From positions 1,924,954 to 1,988,953 of the forward strand of contig NC_031470.1 of NCBI RefSeq assembly GCF_000006565.2: a stretch of 64,000 bases of DNA. The letters run 5' to 3'. The first letter of the stretch is position 1. Each line of letters opens with the position of its first letter. The notes beneath the pieces are model-generated. The model was given only the letters and a program-made list of their open reading frames with translations. It searched no databases and was not told the DNA's origin. The position numbers and the translations under genes were made by a program. Source of the stretch: Toxoplasma gondii ME49. Lineage: Eukaryota > Apicomplexa > Conoidasida > Eucoccidiorida > Sarcocystidae. Below are positions 46,101-59,744 of this stretch, one piece after another.

Positions 46101-48336
46101 CCTCTTCTCGATCGTGCATGTGTTCACACCTTCCTTCTGGCCTTCTCTCTCCAGCCTCTCTCTTTTGACATCCCTTTCCTCTCCTCTCGCTCTCTATCCT
46201 CCTTCCCTTCTCTTTTCTCCCTTCTCATGCGTTCTCTCCTTTCTCCTCCGTTTCCCCTCTCATTCTCTCCTTCTTTCCTCCTTCTTCTCTTTCCTCTTTC
46301 CTTTCTTCTCTTTCCTCTTTCTTTTCTCTGCTCCCCTCGTTCTCCTCACTTCTGTCTCTGCAACCTTTTTCATCTTCGCGGCCATCCGCTCTTCCTCGTT
46401 TTTCTCCTCACCAGTTGTGCGCGAGCGCCTGAAGCTGTTCGTCTTTGAGCTCTTCTGTGCAGGCAAGGAACTCTCTGTAGGCCTCTCTGGCCTGCACCCA
46501 GCGGCGTTTGTTGTCGAGAAGAACTCCCAGTCTGTACAGATTTTCTCCCGCTGCTCGTATGTCTCCGGCGCGCTTCGCTGCACTGATGAGAACTTTTGCG
46601 TCCGCGACTCGCTGAGTCTGCGACCGCAACCCATAGGCGGGGAACGCGTCTCGCTGGGCCTTCCTACCACGCAAAAGGAACGAGGAGAGGCGATGCCAAC
46701 CGACTTCACGGTTCTCTTTACTCCACTGCTTAGGCCAGTGAATGTGTCGCGACTTCGCGAGACACAGAGAACCGCGACCTCATGCCTGCTGTACAGCGAA
46801 CAGGAGTTTCCAGCGCCTTTCTCGCGCCGCGCATGCACACCAGCATTGGTGTCATCTTTTCCCAGACGATTTCCTCTCTCTCAACGTTGTTGTTCATCCC
46901 AGTCCTTCTTGGCATTTGCAGAAGGATCTTCGACCCTTCGAGGAGAGCCGTGTCAACGCAGCAGGGGCCAGCTGAAGAGAAGAGCTTCCCTCTGTGCTGT
47001 CGATACACCTCACGTAGCGCATGCAAGCCGTGCTCCCAAACCGACGGAAGAAGAAGCAGCGCGGAGAGAGACAGACAGGGTGCTTGCGAGGCAAAGCAAA
47101 CGGCATCGGTGCGACTTCCCTCAGTTTCGACTGTGCATGCGGCAACCAATGATGTGAACGACTACTTACGTCTATCCATTCGCAATGCTTAGCCGATAGA
47201 CACGGACACCAGAGGGGATAGACAGAAACCGAGACAAATGCAGAGACAGAGAGGAATACCTAGACACAAATAGACAGATGTGAACAGATAGACAGAGACG
47301 CACACTGGCAGACAGATCTATGTGCATGCCTAGTATATATATATATATATAGATATATAGATAGATAGATAGATATATGTAGGTAGGTGGACAGATCGAT
47401 ACAAAGGTAGATAAATAGGTAGGGAGAGAGAGGAGGGAGATATAGAGAGACAGACAAATAGCTAGATAGATCATTTCTAGGCTTTTGATGTGGGCACTGA
47501 AGGAGGGAAACGGCGATGGTTTTTCTCCCTCTTTTCTCCCGTCTCCTTTGTTTACCGTCTGATTCTTTCGAGATAGTTGGAGTCCGTTGCGACCATGAAG
47601 CTGCCGGCTCTTGGGTTCGCAGAACAGTTTCCTCTCCATGTCCGCCAGACAGGCGCGGGAGGAACCCAGCGCTGAGACTTCTCTTTTTTCCTTCTTCCCT
47701 CGTCTCTCCTTCTGTCTTCTTCGGAGACTCTCCAAGGAGCGCAAAAGTGGACAGGCGACTGCGGACGCAAGGGCTGCTGCAGACTCAAAGTTGTGGGACC
47801 GCCAACGCGCATGCGCGAGCCAGTGGCCTCCCTGGACTCTGGCGAGACTCCCAAGAAACCAAAGCGCGCCTGCAGGGAGTCAGAGGTCGACGCTTCGAAT
47901 CCTCGAATTCGGAAGAGGGGATACGTCTCGGCCATGCTAAATTCATCCAACAAACAAAGTGTGCTGTGAACAGAGGAGGCGACAGGGGAGGCGCAAGGGA
48001 AAACGACAAAGAGAGAGAGGAGAAAGGAGGAGCGAAAAAGAGAAAGAAAGAAAAAGAGAGAGAAACAAAGGAGCAAAGAAAGAGCAAGAAGAAGAAGAAG
48101 GGGGGCACGAGTCGCGACGAGGGAACAAGAAAGGGGAAGGGAGAAAAAAATAGTAAGAGAGAGAAAGAGGGAATGCAAATGACGCGGAGAGAGAGAAGAA
48201 ATAACAGATAAGACAAGCGAGAACGAGAGAGGAATGGGTACCTGTTCGATTTCTGTTGGTCTGCGAGTTCTGCCTCTTCCTCGGGGAGCCTCTGGTATGG
48301 AATGGGTGTCTTTCCGTTGAGTGAAGCCTGTTCTTC
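43124..48336 (-). CDS. Tetratricopeptide-repeat (TPR) protein, at least eight exons (5' end unresolved)
   Basis: Minus-strand exons joined by compatible phases are 48336-48242, 47936-47556, 47032-47014, 46617-46412, 45888-45803, 45024-44977, 44175-44055 and 43925-43124 (stop). The spliced product contains consecutive TPR helices that continue across the junctions: AGENLYRLGVLLDNKRRWVQ, then LAHN-CLGIDYLRCEEYEQ, ALKHHTQQLRLADEE-G, VAHMNIGLVYGKLG-DKPEEA, and HSLAVGNLALT. Each junction restores the canonical TPR spacing, strongly supporting these introns. The last exon adds VLNVTVLCLLVLRHDPEFLF and a Glu/Ser-rich tail. TPR arrays are protein-protein interaction scaffolds. Their arrangement is loosely like axonemal TTC29 or LGN-type proteins, but I would not name it further. 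The third exon is only 19 nt. The start codon lies upstream of 48336, possibly in the open frame at 48663-49262, which I could not connect. Confidence 0.7.
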
Positions 48337-51300
48337 CTGTCTCTCTCACCGCACCTGTCTCCTCCTCTCCTCTGCTTCCCCTCTTTCTCCTCATTTTGTC
48401 ACTTGCGTCTCGCTCCCTCAGCTGCTCTGCAGAGACGTTCGGGTGCATTTTTCCGTTCGTCCTGTCATCTCCATTTCCACTCCCTCTGCATGCACTCGGA
48501 GACCTTCCTGAAGAAACAGCTCTCTTCCCTCTGTCTTCCTTTGCATCCTTTCTTCCTGCGTCTCTTCCACCCTCGCTTTCGTCTTGGATTCCTTCTTCTC
48601 GTTCCTCTTCTCCGTCGGTGTCTCTGTCCTCTCTTCCTTTCTACTGTTTGCTGACTGGTGCCTTAGCCTGTTTTCGCTGTGTCTTTCGCTTGCGGTGGAG
48701 ACCTTGCGTTCAGCTCTCCAGACGAAGACGCGGCGGAGACGAGGAACGGCGAGAGGCCTCCTGGCCGTCCGTGGAGACGTTCTCCTGCTCTCGGGGCACT
48801 TGAACGAGCAGGCAGGTTGGCGGAAGTGACCTCGACGGCGTAAAACCTAAGTGTCGCGTTTCCTTCCCCTTGCCGTTGTCTGCCAAGAGAAGAAAACGCG
48901 GAACTTTGCGAGGTCTTCTTCCCCTCGTCGTGGATCCCAGCTGCTCGGCTGGACGCTGAAACCTCGACAGCTCTCTCCTCGACTGCGTGGGTGGGCACAA
49001 GGCGATGTACCTTGCTGCTGCTGGCGTACCCCCGCCGGCGCTGGCCCAGAAGGAGACGGCAGGGCGGCAGAGACAGACGAGAAGCGTCCGAACTCGCGGT
49101 TCTCACCGACGCCTGCGCAGAGGCAGGCGAAGCGGACACCAAGGTCTCCTCGTTTCGATCCAAGACGCCCGGAGACGGCGCCGGAGCGAGTTGCCCCTCC
49201 CCGGAGACCGGTTCTCGAATGAGTCTTTCGTCGTCAAAGGAGCAAAGACAGCAGCAGCACAAGCGAACGAGGAGCAGAAGGAAGAAGAGGAAGAAGTAGA
49301 AGAAGAGAAAAGAGAGAGGAGAGAAGGGTGAGTGGAAATCGCTGTGGGGACGCGAGACCTAGCAGCGTAAGAAGAGGGTGGAGAAGAATGGGAAGAAGAA
49401 CAGGTCTCGTTGTGTCCCCCGGTTTCCACTTGTGTTTTTCAGGGCTCATGCACTGTCTCCGACCTCGGCGTGGAAAAGTTTCGTGAAGAAGCGAAGAGTG
49501 CGATTCCACGTCTTTGAAACTCGACTCGAAGAGAGCCGGGTGACCCTGAGAAGCTGGAGGAACTTTCCTGGAGGCCTGACGAGGTGTGAGTACACCCGAA
49601 TAGTTTTTTGGAGATCGCGCAGAAACGTTGGATGTGGACTAGTTGTGCCCGTTCAACTCGTCTTCCTTTGTCTTTTCTTCTTTCTCTGCCCCCAGACGCC
49701 GGCGTCTTTTCTCCACAGAGAGAGGCGTCCCCGCAAGAAACACGCAATGGTAGGTGGCTGCACTCTGTCATCGAGCAGTTTCGGTTTCGCAGAGAGGGTC
49801 GGCACGAGAGAAAGGCGTTGTTTTCAGTGGAGGCGCCCGCTGGCTTACCCAGCAGCTCCGCAGAAAGAAGGGAGCGGTTTTATCGTCTTCATGGGGCTGT
49901 GGTGCAGAAGAAAAAAGTGTGAAAAGCCGCGTCGGAGTATCTGTGTCCTCGCTGCATGCGATGGTTTTCCTTGCTCAAAAAGAAGAAAAGTCAGACAGAC
50001 ACCTGGCGGCAAAGCTACCTTCGGTTTCCTCTGTGCCTGACGCCTCGCTTTTGGCGACAGAAAGAGCAGAAACAAAGAAGGGCCTCCGGAATTAAGACAG
50101 AGAACACGGGAGCCGAAAGGGGAAAACGCAGGGTGTCTCTGCTCCCCTGAGGTGTAGCGCGTTCGGTGTTTCACTTCAGTTTCTGTAGTTCTTGAGCGCA
50201 GCCAGAGAAAAGCGAGCGAAAAAAAGAAGTCTCCGGAAAGGCCACGTGCAAGAAAGACGCATTGCGGCGTCTTCCTCCAGTAACGAAAACGAGTTGTGTC
50301 AGTGTATGCCAGTGTTCATACACCTGACGGAGCGGAGGAGCGTCATGTCTTTCTGGGATGTTTGCAAGACAGGCAACGGATCGCAAGAGTCAGAAAAATT
50401 GGGCGAACTTCGGAAGCACGCCCGCGCCAACGTCGCCAGACCTCGAGGAAAGCCAAAGACTTTCAAAGTCACTCGTGTGTATCGAGAATCGTCCGCAGAG
50501 GTCGAAAACAGAAGAAGCGACTTGGATGTTTTCGCCGCATACACCAGTGCGGGAGGCGTTCTAGCGGCCTCGGTGTATGTCTTGTCGACACACGGGAGGG
50601 AAATGGAGGTCGAGAAGTTCCAGAAACGAGGAACTTTTCTTGAAATCGAGTTCGACTCAAAGCAGGCTACCTTTCCATTGTCGGTTTCGCATTTTACCAG
50701 AGAGTTGCCGTGTCGCGGAACAGAGTCACCTCGAGTGAGCGTCGCGACAATCGGCACGCGACACGGGCGCGAGAGACGCGTGCATGACCGTGGATTTCTT
50801 TAGAAAAGCGAACCTTTGAATGGTGAAGCTGCAAGCGGCCACGGAGGAAAGTTGCGGGGTTCCTTCTTGACTTGTTGGTGTATATTGGAGAGGACATTCG
50901 AGGAAAAACAACGAAATGCCAAGACAAGACAGAGTCGGAGAGACAGCCACAGATGCAAGAGCCCGAAACTTTGTGTGGCTTTTTGCATGCATTTGAAGGA
51001 TTAAAGCCGCGGGGTGGAACTGGACGATTTTGACGATGGGAGTCGGTTTCCTTCCCTCAGGATCTTACCAGTTTTGCCACCTCCACCTTAAACTTCTCCT
51101 CTGTCTCCCCTCCTTGCCGCTTGTCTGGCTAGTCGACGAGAAACAGAGTTCTTCCGTGTACGTACGTACACTCAATTGGAACTTGTCGCAGGGTGAGGCC
51201 TCGCGCTTTTTTGGAGGCCAGGCAGTCCTGCAGAATCAGTCGTGTAATGAGAAAAAGCCGATCCACTTTTCTTGCGAAGTGCTACTCGAGTTAAAGTTCT

Positions 51301-52543
51301 ACAGCGCACTCGTTTTCCTTTGTTGTCTGCCCAAGAAAAAACTGGAAACACGGTGACAGAGCTGATGGGCAATACGTCTTTTCACCCGGGTTGAGAGAGT
51401 CGGGAAACAGCAGACGCATCAACTACATTCATTGGCTTTGAGTGAAGAAGGATCCGGCAGTTTTGCGTAGTGAGAGAACGTGCAACGATCTAAATTTGAG
51501 GAAGCCGTCGAATTTGAGGGAGCCCAGTGAAAAAAACAGACACCAGCATCACTCGTCAGCCTCGTCTGTGCCGAGGTGAAAACAGAAAGTTCGCGGAGAC
51601 AACGGAATTTCGAGGTCTACAAGGTAGGAGGGACAGTTCTTCGAAAGCTAGCTGGGTTTTCGGTCTTAACGGAACAGTGTCGAGCTCCCAGTTGCAAGCG
51701 GGAGAAAACCCTCCGGCACAGCAGGTGTGGGAAATCAAGAAAGCTGCTCCCACCGAGGAAACTAAAGTACGGGAGTCGTTGGCGTGCTGGCCATGTGCGG
51801 TGTCTGCACCGATTCCATTCCTTTGGTCGAAGATGTTCCGCGAGGAAAAGTGGCAGCCAGACAGTGTGGGTGCTGAACGGACGCGTTGAAGAGCGCGATC
51901 AGCGATCCTCTGTTCAGTGGATTTCAGTGACAGGGGCAAGAAGGAAGGAACCAGAACTGTCGGAGATCGGGGTCCAGTTGAACTGCTCCTCTTTCTCTGT
52001 GTTCAACAACCCTGTATCATTTAACTCAGTTCTCTAGCAGTAGGTCTGGTATTCTGTACTAACCTATCTGAATTATATTTGGGTGTATCGGAGGATTCCT
52101 AGTTAGTGGACCAGCTGGTATAAAATATCACACCTAACACTCATTAATGAGTTAAGTAGTCGACATATTTCCCTGTCGCACTTCTTGGGTTTGACTGTTC
52201 GGTGGGTTGTTCACGGTGGTATTTGCGTTTTCGCGGTGCAATATTTCCGAAGGAATGTGGAGTCCAGGAAAAGCCACAATCGGTTCATCGAACTGCACAG
52301 CCGTACCCTAGACTGAGACACTCCAATAGAAACCGCTTTTTCGCTTTCGTCGAAAAATCAAATCTGCTGCGTAGCCACACCGGTGTAACTCTGGGTAGAA
52401 CACATACATTTTCTCGTCTGTGTTTCAGCAACCTAATTGATACGTAGATTTGAGTGATTCCTCGCACACCGCCCTTGTCACCGAAAAAGTTGGTGCCATT
52501 TCCAATTTTCTAAATCGTACACCAATGTCTCTGCTCGAAAACA
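48337..52543. other. Upstream region between the TPR gene and the coiled-coil gene; contains unplaced 5' exons
   Basis: This interval should hold the 5' exons of the minus-strand TPR gene and the promoters of both divergent genes. A minus-strand frame at 48663-49262 (Ser/Ala/Arg-rich, containing NATLRFYAVEVTSANLPA) is the best exon candidate, but it has no ATG and no donor that fits the next exon. A plus-strand frame at 50192-50803 and a minus-strand frame at 51556-51939 show no domain. No RNA gene was seen. Confidence 0.4.
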
Positions 52544-55493
52544 ATGAGTGACGAGCCAGAGAGCCACGCGGTGAACGACGTGGAAGACGAGGACGGAGAA
52601 GGGGAAACGGACGGGTTCGGAGAAACGCGGGGAAGTGATGCCTTCAACGGCAGGGAGGCAAAGGGAAAGGGTGTTTTTGGCGAGGAGTCGTCTGAGAAGG
52701 AATCGGGTGGCTATGTACGAAATCCCGACCTTGTCAGTGACAGAGAACGTCGAGGTTCTGCCTACGAAAGAGACTGGCGCGAGTCGGAAATGCCTGCCTT
52801 TCTTGGAGATGTTAGTCGAGAAGGAACTGCAGTCGCCAGTTCACGCACAAGTTCACCAGAATGTGAGCAGAATTCCACAAATGCTCGAAGGTCTTCCGAC
52901 AGCTACTCTGCGCTCGGCATGGGAGCCGATTGCGCCAAGGACGCGAGCGGGCGTGAAACGGCGGGCCAAGACGAAACGGAGGAAAACACCCGAAACGGGA
53001 GCCGTTCATACGAACAGGGAGAAAACATGCATACCCGAGGAGATGCGGCGGATGAAGAGCACGCACAGAGCGCGGTTGCAGATCGAAGAAACCGCGTTAT
53101 GACAGCAGGGACCGGCGAAGAGCGAACCGTAGCGGGAACTCCCCTTTTTTCACGAACAGACGGACGGCCATGCTCGCAGAAAGTGAACTCTTCGTCGACA
53201 GAGGAGAAGGCAACTCGTTCTCCTGACTCGAAAGCTCCGCCAGAGTCAGATTTATCCGACGTTCTGTCTGGTGGCAGTCCGTTGGGAGAGGACTTCGACG
53301 CAAGTCGACGGGCTTTTCTCACCGAAAAAAGGGAACTCCGTGTGGATGACCTTGGTAGACCGGATTCTCGTCGGGCTTTGTTCGAAACTTTGAAGAACGG
53401 CCCGAAAATTCGCGACGAAGTCGAACGAATTCACGGCCTGCTCGAGTCGCTCGACCAGAGAGTCGACAAACTGATGGGGGACCACGAGAGGGATTTCCTT
53501 CTCGCGTACCGAACGCACATGTACACGATTCAGAAGCAGATGGACTACTTCAAGGAGAAAGCGGACGAAGAGCAAACGAAACTGCTGCGAGATGTAAAAA
53601 TCCGGACGCTGGAAAAGGAGCTGAACTGGTTTATGTCTGAGGCGCTGAGACTCGATGAGCTCTGCAAACAATATCAAAAGGACCTTAACAAATGGCGCGA
53701 CAGAGCAGACGCACTGTCGGAGGATCGAACGTTCCTCGAAAAACAAGTCAAATCCTGCAAAAGACAGATCAGGGCTCTGCAGGCTCGTCTCGAGGGTAAT
53801 TCACGCGCGAAACACTTCATAGGCCATTCACATCAACATCACTTCTCCGCAGTCGCACCGTCCACTTTAGGAATCGAGACACAAATCACTGCTAGCCGAC
53901 TAATCCAATATACAGGAGATTCCGGTTGTGGTGTTCACCTTCAACTTTCTCTCTCGCTAAATTTATTGAAACACGGAAAAATCGTGACAAGTTACACGGT
54001 TCGTCGTTAGTTCTTTTACACGAAACTACCTTTGGGAGATGCTTTCCTGATGTTAATCTGCACGGAGGGCACGGATCGAAGTCTTCCTGGTCTGGCACCT
54101 AGACTACCACCCGCACTTCCGCCCGGCACAAATCCCCCATTTTCCAAGAAGTGGTGATGAGTCAACGTTCGGGTGTTCAAGCTCGATTCTCAGACAGTAA
54201 TTCTTTATTGACAAGGAATGGCGTAATTACAACCAACCACCGGTTTGGATGGCGTTACACTGAACCCCGCGTAATAGGATGGAAAATACCGTTCATCTAC
54301 AATATAAAGAGGTACAGGCAGGGTTGAAGAGCATAAGCGGTGAAATAGAATCTCTCTTAAAACCGCATAATAGACTAGGCGATATCACTCAGGTACGATA
54401 TAAAGAGAGAACGATGACGTTCAGGAGAATATGAAGACAGTGTTCACCTGCGTTTCCCTCTTTTTCTAGAACTCGACAGCAAGCAACAGGAGGCAGCTGA
54501 CGGAAGTACCGGGGGCGGACAGCTCTCAGGTCGAGAAACTTTTGCTGAAGTAAGAGAAGGACGGAAAGAAGCCGCAGTTCTTGCGCTAGCGAATGATCTC
54601 GAGCAATCGAAAGTCGACCCTGCAGTACTCAGCTCCTGCTATTACTCTTTTTTGCGCATTCGACTGGTGTAGCTAATAAACATTTTCGGGTTGTTTCACA
54701 CCGTAGTGAGGTGACAATTTCTGTTCAGCACGGGGCATATCTCAGCACATCAATAATTAGGTCGGTAGCACCCACATGCCGCTACCTATTTCTCCCTGTG
54801 TGTATCTCTTTCCTCATTTGTTCATGTCGGATTCTGAGAGTCTGTTCCAGTGGGGGGTCTAAATCGTGCGACAAGCACATTTTGACTTAGCCTATCAGAT
54901 CGAGTAAATTATCTCTAACTCCCCAGAAGTGTTGTGCGTCTTGTCGGGTGAATTTTCTCGCAGCAACCATCTTCCCCCGCTTTGGGGAAAAAGTACGAAG
55001 GACCGTTCCTCCCGGCAAATGTCAGTGTTCAAGGAAGTGCCAGTTTGCAAGGGAATCTAACGGTGTTTCCACTTTCTGTCGGAGACTCTGCGTCAAATGC
55101 AGCCGGCCCTTCCTCGCATTTCGGAAATGAATGCTGCGCTCAAGCCACTGAGTTGCTTCGAAACCAAAATGCCCGACTGCGGACTTCCCTTGAACTCGAG
55201 AGACGAATCGTCATGTACGGCAGAGCACAACGCAACGATATATGTACAGTTCCGCCTTGTATTGTTTGACGCAGTTAGCTACGAGTAGGTCTGAGCTCCT
55301 GTTCCAGCTGATCTAAAATCGTGACATCTTCCGCTTATTCCCCTCGAGAAAGGCGCCACGCAGTTTCGAAGGCAAGGTCAGAAAACACTTCACTCTCAAG
55401 GAATGGATGTAGGAAAGAGATCACATGCGGAGACATTTCCTATGTATATATGCATACGTGTAGAAAGAGTGTGAGAGAGAAATACAGAGGCAG

Positions 55494-55535
<42 letters not shown>

Positions 55536-57033
55536 AAAGATATATAGAGAGATCGACGGGGAAGAGGGTTTTCAGGAGAGAAACAAAGAGATACTCCTTA
55601 TGTTCATACATATCCACATATATATAAGGACACGTATAGATTAAGTGGCACACGAGAGACTTTTTAAGAGGCAATTTTGGGGAGGAGAACCTTTGCAACA
55701 CCAGGCAGAGACGGTGAATTATAGACCAGTGACTGTAGGGCAGGTCTTCGTGGAAAACGGTTATTTTGCGTCGCTGCCGAAATACGGAAGGATGCAAAGG
55801 GGAACGGGAACTCGAGGTGTCAGTGGAGAATTTCCTGCGATTTTGCTTAGTTTCCAGCACCCGTGAAGAGTCCAGTTGTCCAGGAAAGTAGGTGTCACAG
55901 GCCGACGCAGCCTCTCTTTCTTTCTTCTCGGCAGGCGACTGAGACTGGAGCAAAGCAACACGGCTTCCGAAAAAGCCGAGTCCGAGGACTTTTTTCTCAA
56001 GTGCTGCGAAGAGGTGAAAAAGGAAATCCAGATTCGGAGAACACGAGCGGCCAGCGAGGCATCAAAAGCGAGGACGACAGACAGAGGAAAATCGGCGGAC
56101 AACTTTGCCAGACAACAGAACGGTCCGCGGCGAAAAAAGAGCAGAAAGAGAGTCGTCTGTGTGGACGCGCAAGTGGTGCATATATATGCACATGTAATCA
56201 CTGTATACGTACATATGCCTGTATGTATATCTTTATTTAGGTATGGTTCCACGTGTGGACGTATGTTTATATGAATGTAAACATGCATGTAAATGTGCAT
56301 GCAAATATTAATGTAGCTATGTAAGAATATAGATATATACGCTTTTACATATAAATATATATATATATATATATATGTAGAGGGAGACAGGTAGCATTTT
56401 ATGCGTCTATTTTTTCGGTGGAACAGGTGAGAACCTTGGCGTGAGCTGAGCTTGGTTCCGCGCTCAAAACCGTGAATTTAGGAGTGCAGGTTTCGCTTGA
56501 ACGTTCTCTTCAGCCCGTCTTCCTCGAGATTTGACCCTCCAGGATTTTCTCAAGACTGACAGACGCCGGCTTCTTGAGTTGATTATTTCCAACGACGAAA
56601 TTCTCGTAAGGCCCACCGCGCCAGCCTCTTTCTTCTCAACACATAAATTCAATCACAAATGCTTTCCACATATACATAAATATTATACATATATACACAC
56701 GAATGTGCACGTACATATATGCACATATACACCCGCTACTGTGTCCCGACATTTGTTGGCTTTAGAGAGGAGGCAGAAAACGAGGAGGCGGTGTTTTCGG
56801 GGATAGGTTACGCAGGAGAAAAGAAAGGCGAACATTCAGCTGTGCAAGCACGTCTTTCAAGGGAAGGGGCATCCGTGGTCGTGAAGAAGCCCTTCGCCTC
56901 TATGGCGTCAGGGGGAAAGTCGACATCGAGACATGTGCATGTATCCAAATATTTTATTTTCATAAACACTTATACACAGTCGCGCGTAGTACTTATTCGA
57001 GGATTTCCACGGCTACGGCGAGTACGCATATAG
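52544..57033 (+). CDS. Coiled-coil protein, about six exons (3' end uncertain)
   Basis: The gene starts at the ATG at 52544. Exons are 52544-53795, 54470-54549, 54964-55214, 55935 to about 56165, 56514-56605 and 56770-57033. The first three junctions keep phase (LE-E-LDSKQQEAA, FAE-QPSSPALGK, RRIV-M-RLRLEQ). The first 250 residues are acidic, Ser- and Arg-rich and disordered. From about residue 270 a long coiled coil begins (IRDEVERIHGLLESLDQRVD, IQKQMDYFKEKADEEQTKLL, TLEKELNWFMSEALRLDELC) and continues to the end of exon 1. Later exons add shorter helices (QATELLRNQNARLRTSLELE, FLKCCEEVKKEIQI, LQDFLKTDRRRLLELIISN). A cytoskeletal or centrosomal scaffold role is only a guess. The donor of exon 4 and the last exon are not secure; a further exon at about 57256 after TTTGCAG is possible. 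Confidence 0.65.
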
Positions 57034-59245
57034 AGTCACAGACCGACATCTGAAGGATAGGTGAATGCGTGTAGCTGCAGCTACGCCATCGTTCATTTGT
57101 GTTCTCGACATGAAGCCTGTAATTCCTTGTTCACGAAAAAGTTACGAGCTGGAAGGCTGCTTTAGGCCTTGAAGGTCGCAGTTTCAAGCTCTGTTGAGTC
57201 GGCAAGAAAAGCGCCATCCGTGGATTTTCTTTGGTCGCGATGTAACTGTTTGCAGGCGCAACTGCACACGATTCTCTTTCCGTATCGAACTGCGGGAAGA
57301 GCTCCTTTGCAACCCGGTGCACAAGAAGGATAAACGGCGGGAGAAGCAGGAAGACGAGGAACATAGAGAGCTTCGAGGAGCAGCACGGCGTGGAAATGCC
57401 GTAGGGAAAAAGGCTGTAATTGCGGCAGAAAAGCGACACCCTTCCGCGACTCACTCGCCGCGCACAAAGAGGGAGACGGAAAAAACTTCTCTGTCTCTTG
57501 TGGTCATGGCTACTTCAGTGACCGCTGAGGGAACAGGAATCAAGCGTGAAACAGGTCTCTCGCTTTCCTGCTTCGCATGCTCTTTGAAATTCTCGAAAGC
57601 GCCCACAAATGCAGACACACATGAAAGAGTAATGTGCGTATGTACGCACGTGGAGAGTGAGAATCTCGAAGAGACATTCGGAAAAAAACATTCGTCGACA
57701 GCAGATTTCCCGGAGTCGTTGCCGTGGCGAAAGAGAGAAGGAAGAAGCCCGGAAATTCAGAGAGTGGAACGAGTTTGCACGGTGTTTATGCTGGACACTG
57801 GACACGTCTGAATTTAACTTGTGATCGACGATGGGAGCAAAGCATGGAACCTTTCGCAGAAAGCTCGAGGCTTCGCTGCTGTCTTGGTTTAATCGAATAG
57901 ACGGAACGAGACGCTGTGAATCCGTCGCGTGGTCACTGTCTCTCGTATCTCTCAGTCGTAAGACCTCAGCGGAAATGAACACTCTGTTCTACAAGATCAG
58001 AATACACAAGGAAAATTCCGTGTGTGCATGTAGATATCTTCACGTGTACTCCACTCAAAAGATACACACACCCATCAAAATACGCATACATATACATAGG
58101 CATATATACATATTTACATCCTTAATTATGCGCAGGTGTATACATGTGCTCCTGAGATCAGTGCACGGATGAAAAAGAGAAGTGATTCCAGCTGAAGGCG
58201 ACGCTCCTCATCTACGTAGAAAGCAAAGTTCGCTGTGCAGTTTTCATACATTCACATGTTCATCCAGGCGTAGATTTTGATGAGTTGCCATGGTTTCAAA
58301 TTCTAAATTTGTCAATCTGCGTTCAAATGAATTTTGATTGGCCTCTTAAAAGTACCATGGAGACGAACAGTTGCTGTCTTTCATGCACTGCGGTCGTTCG
58401 TCCGCGGTTCGTCGGCCGAAATCACAGAACTGTGTGTCGCCCAAGCGGCCGTAGTGTTTATTTCTTTTCGCAACTGAGGTCTCCACGAAGTGACTCTCTT
58501 TTTCGAACGTGTACTTCAACTCAGAAGCGACCGCGGCTTCCTGTGCGCACCAAGTCACACAGTCGCGAGACATCGTCTTGCTCACAAACTAGCGACCGTG
58601 ACCTTGTGAGAACACCCCGCAGTCGAGAAAGGCCTGCGGGGCGAGGTCCGGACAACGGCAGCGTGAGTAGCGTCGAGCATTGGAACGTTCGAGTGCTGGA
58701 TTATGGAGGAGAAAGGTGTCAGTGTCTTCCTGTTCTCCGATGTTACTGTTCCCTCGTTTTCTCTGGGAGACAAATCCGTTGTTCGCAACCATCAAGTCCT
58801 CCCTACGCACATGTTTCGCCTACTTGCGAGGCGTTTCGGCGCAGCAGCGTGTTACTTCCTTGACAAGTTATCTGAGTTCGTTTAACAGATCCGAGAACGC
58901 GACAGACACTCACACGGAAAGGATCCGCGAAGCTCACTGTTTTTCTCACCTCGCCGTGGTCAAAAGAAACACAGCGTAGACGCACACGAATGGCGATGGC
59001 GACAACAAATGGGGCAGTTCGCCCGAAAGTCGTCTGTATAAAGAACGAATCAGTGACACGTCCCGCGTATCTTCCAAAGGCCCAGATGACGTCGTACCAG
59101 CTTGGACACAAATGATGGATTCAAGGAGACGCTGGATGCCCCTGCACTCGATGCAGTTCAGCATGACGGGAGATCTCCGCGAAGAAATGGCGACGCAGAC
59201 CTATCCAACATCGTCAGCAAAGTGATACAGTCTATGCATATACGT

Positions 59246-59279
<34 letters not shown>

Positions 59280-59744
59280 TTATACATGTGTATATATATA
59301 CATGTGTATATGTATATATTTTATGATGTACACGCATGCATGGGCAGACTTCGTTGATGTTTGAAGGGGGGGGGCAAGAACAAAGTCAGTCTGTAGAGAG
59401 GAGGCAGAGGAAGTGATGAGTGTCGCCAGCTGCGTTCGTCGATCGTAATGACAGAGACAACTACACAGCTGTTTCCCCTCACCTCCTCGGAAAATCGTAT
59501 AAAACAACCGTCGTTTGTGTGCCTTCTTTCTTGCAGAAAACCTCGCAGTCAGTCTCGAATTTGCCGCCATTCTGTAGTGAAACTCTCAGATGACCGCTTA
59601 TTTCACAGCTATCCTGTCAACCACTCTCAGCAGGTATTTCCTGTCTTTTCCTCGAAGCCCTCTGTCTCCCGTCGAAGCTCCCTTTCGCCTCATCCTGTTC
59701 GCGCGATTGATTCGCCTTGATGACTCTTTTGAAATGCACAAATG
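57034..59744. other. Tail-to-tail intergenic region, possible small unrecognised frames
   Basis: The region lies between two convergent genes. A plus-strand frame at 57194-57811 follows a TTTGCAG acceptor and may belong to the coiled-coil gene. Frames at 58703-58885 (plus, 60 codons starting MEEKGVSVFLFSDVTVPSFS) and 58946-59164 (minus) look protein-like but have no recognisable family. A TA run occurs at 59248-59272 and a G8 tract near 59366. Confidence 0.35.

Noticed and set aside
50192..50803. 203-codon plus-strand frame
   Set aside because: Reasonable composition, but the reverse strand is equally open and no domain, junction or start context supports it.
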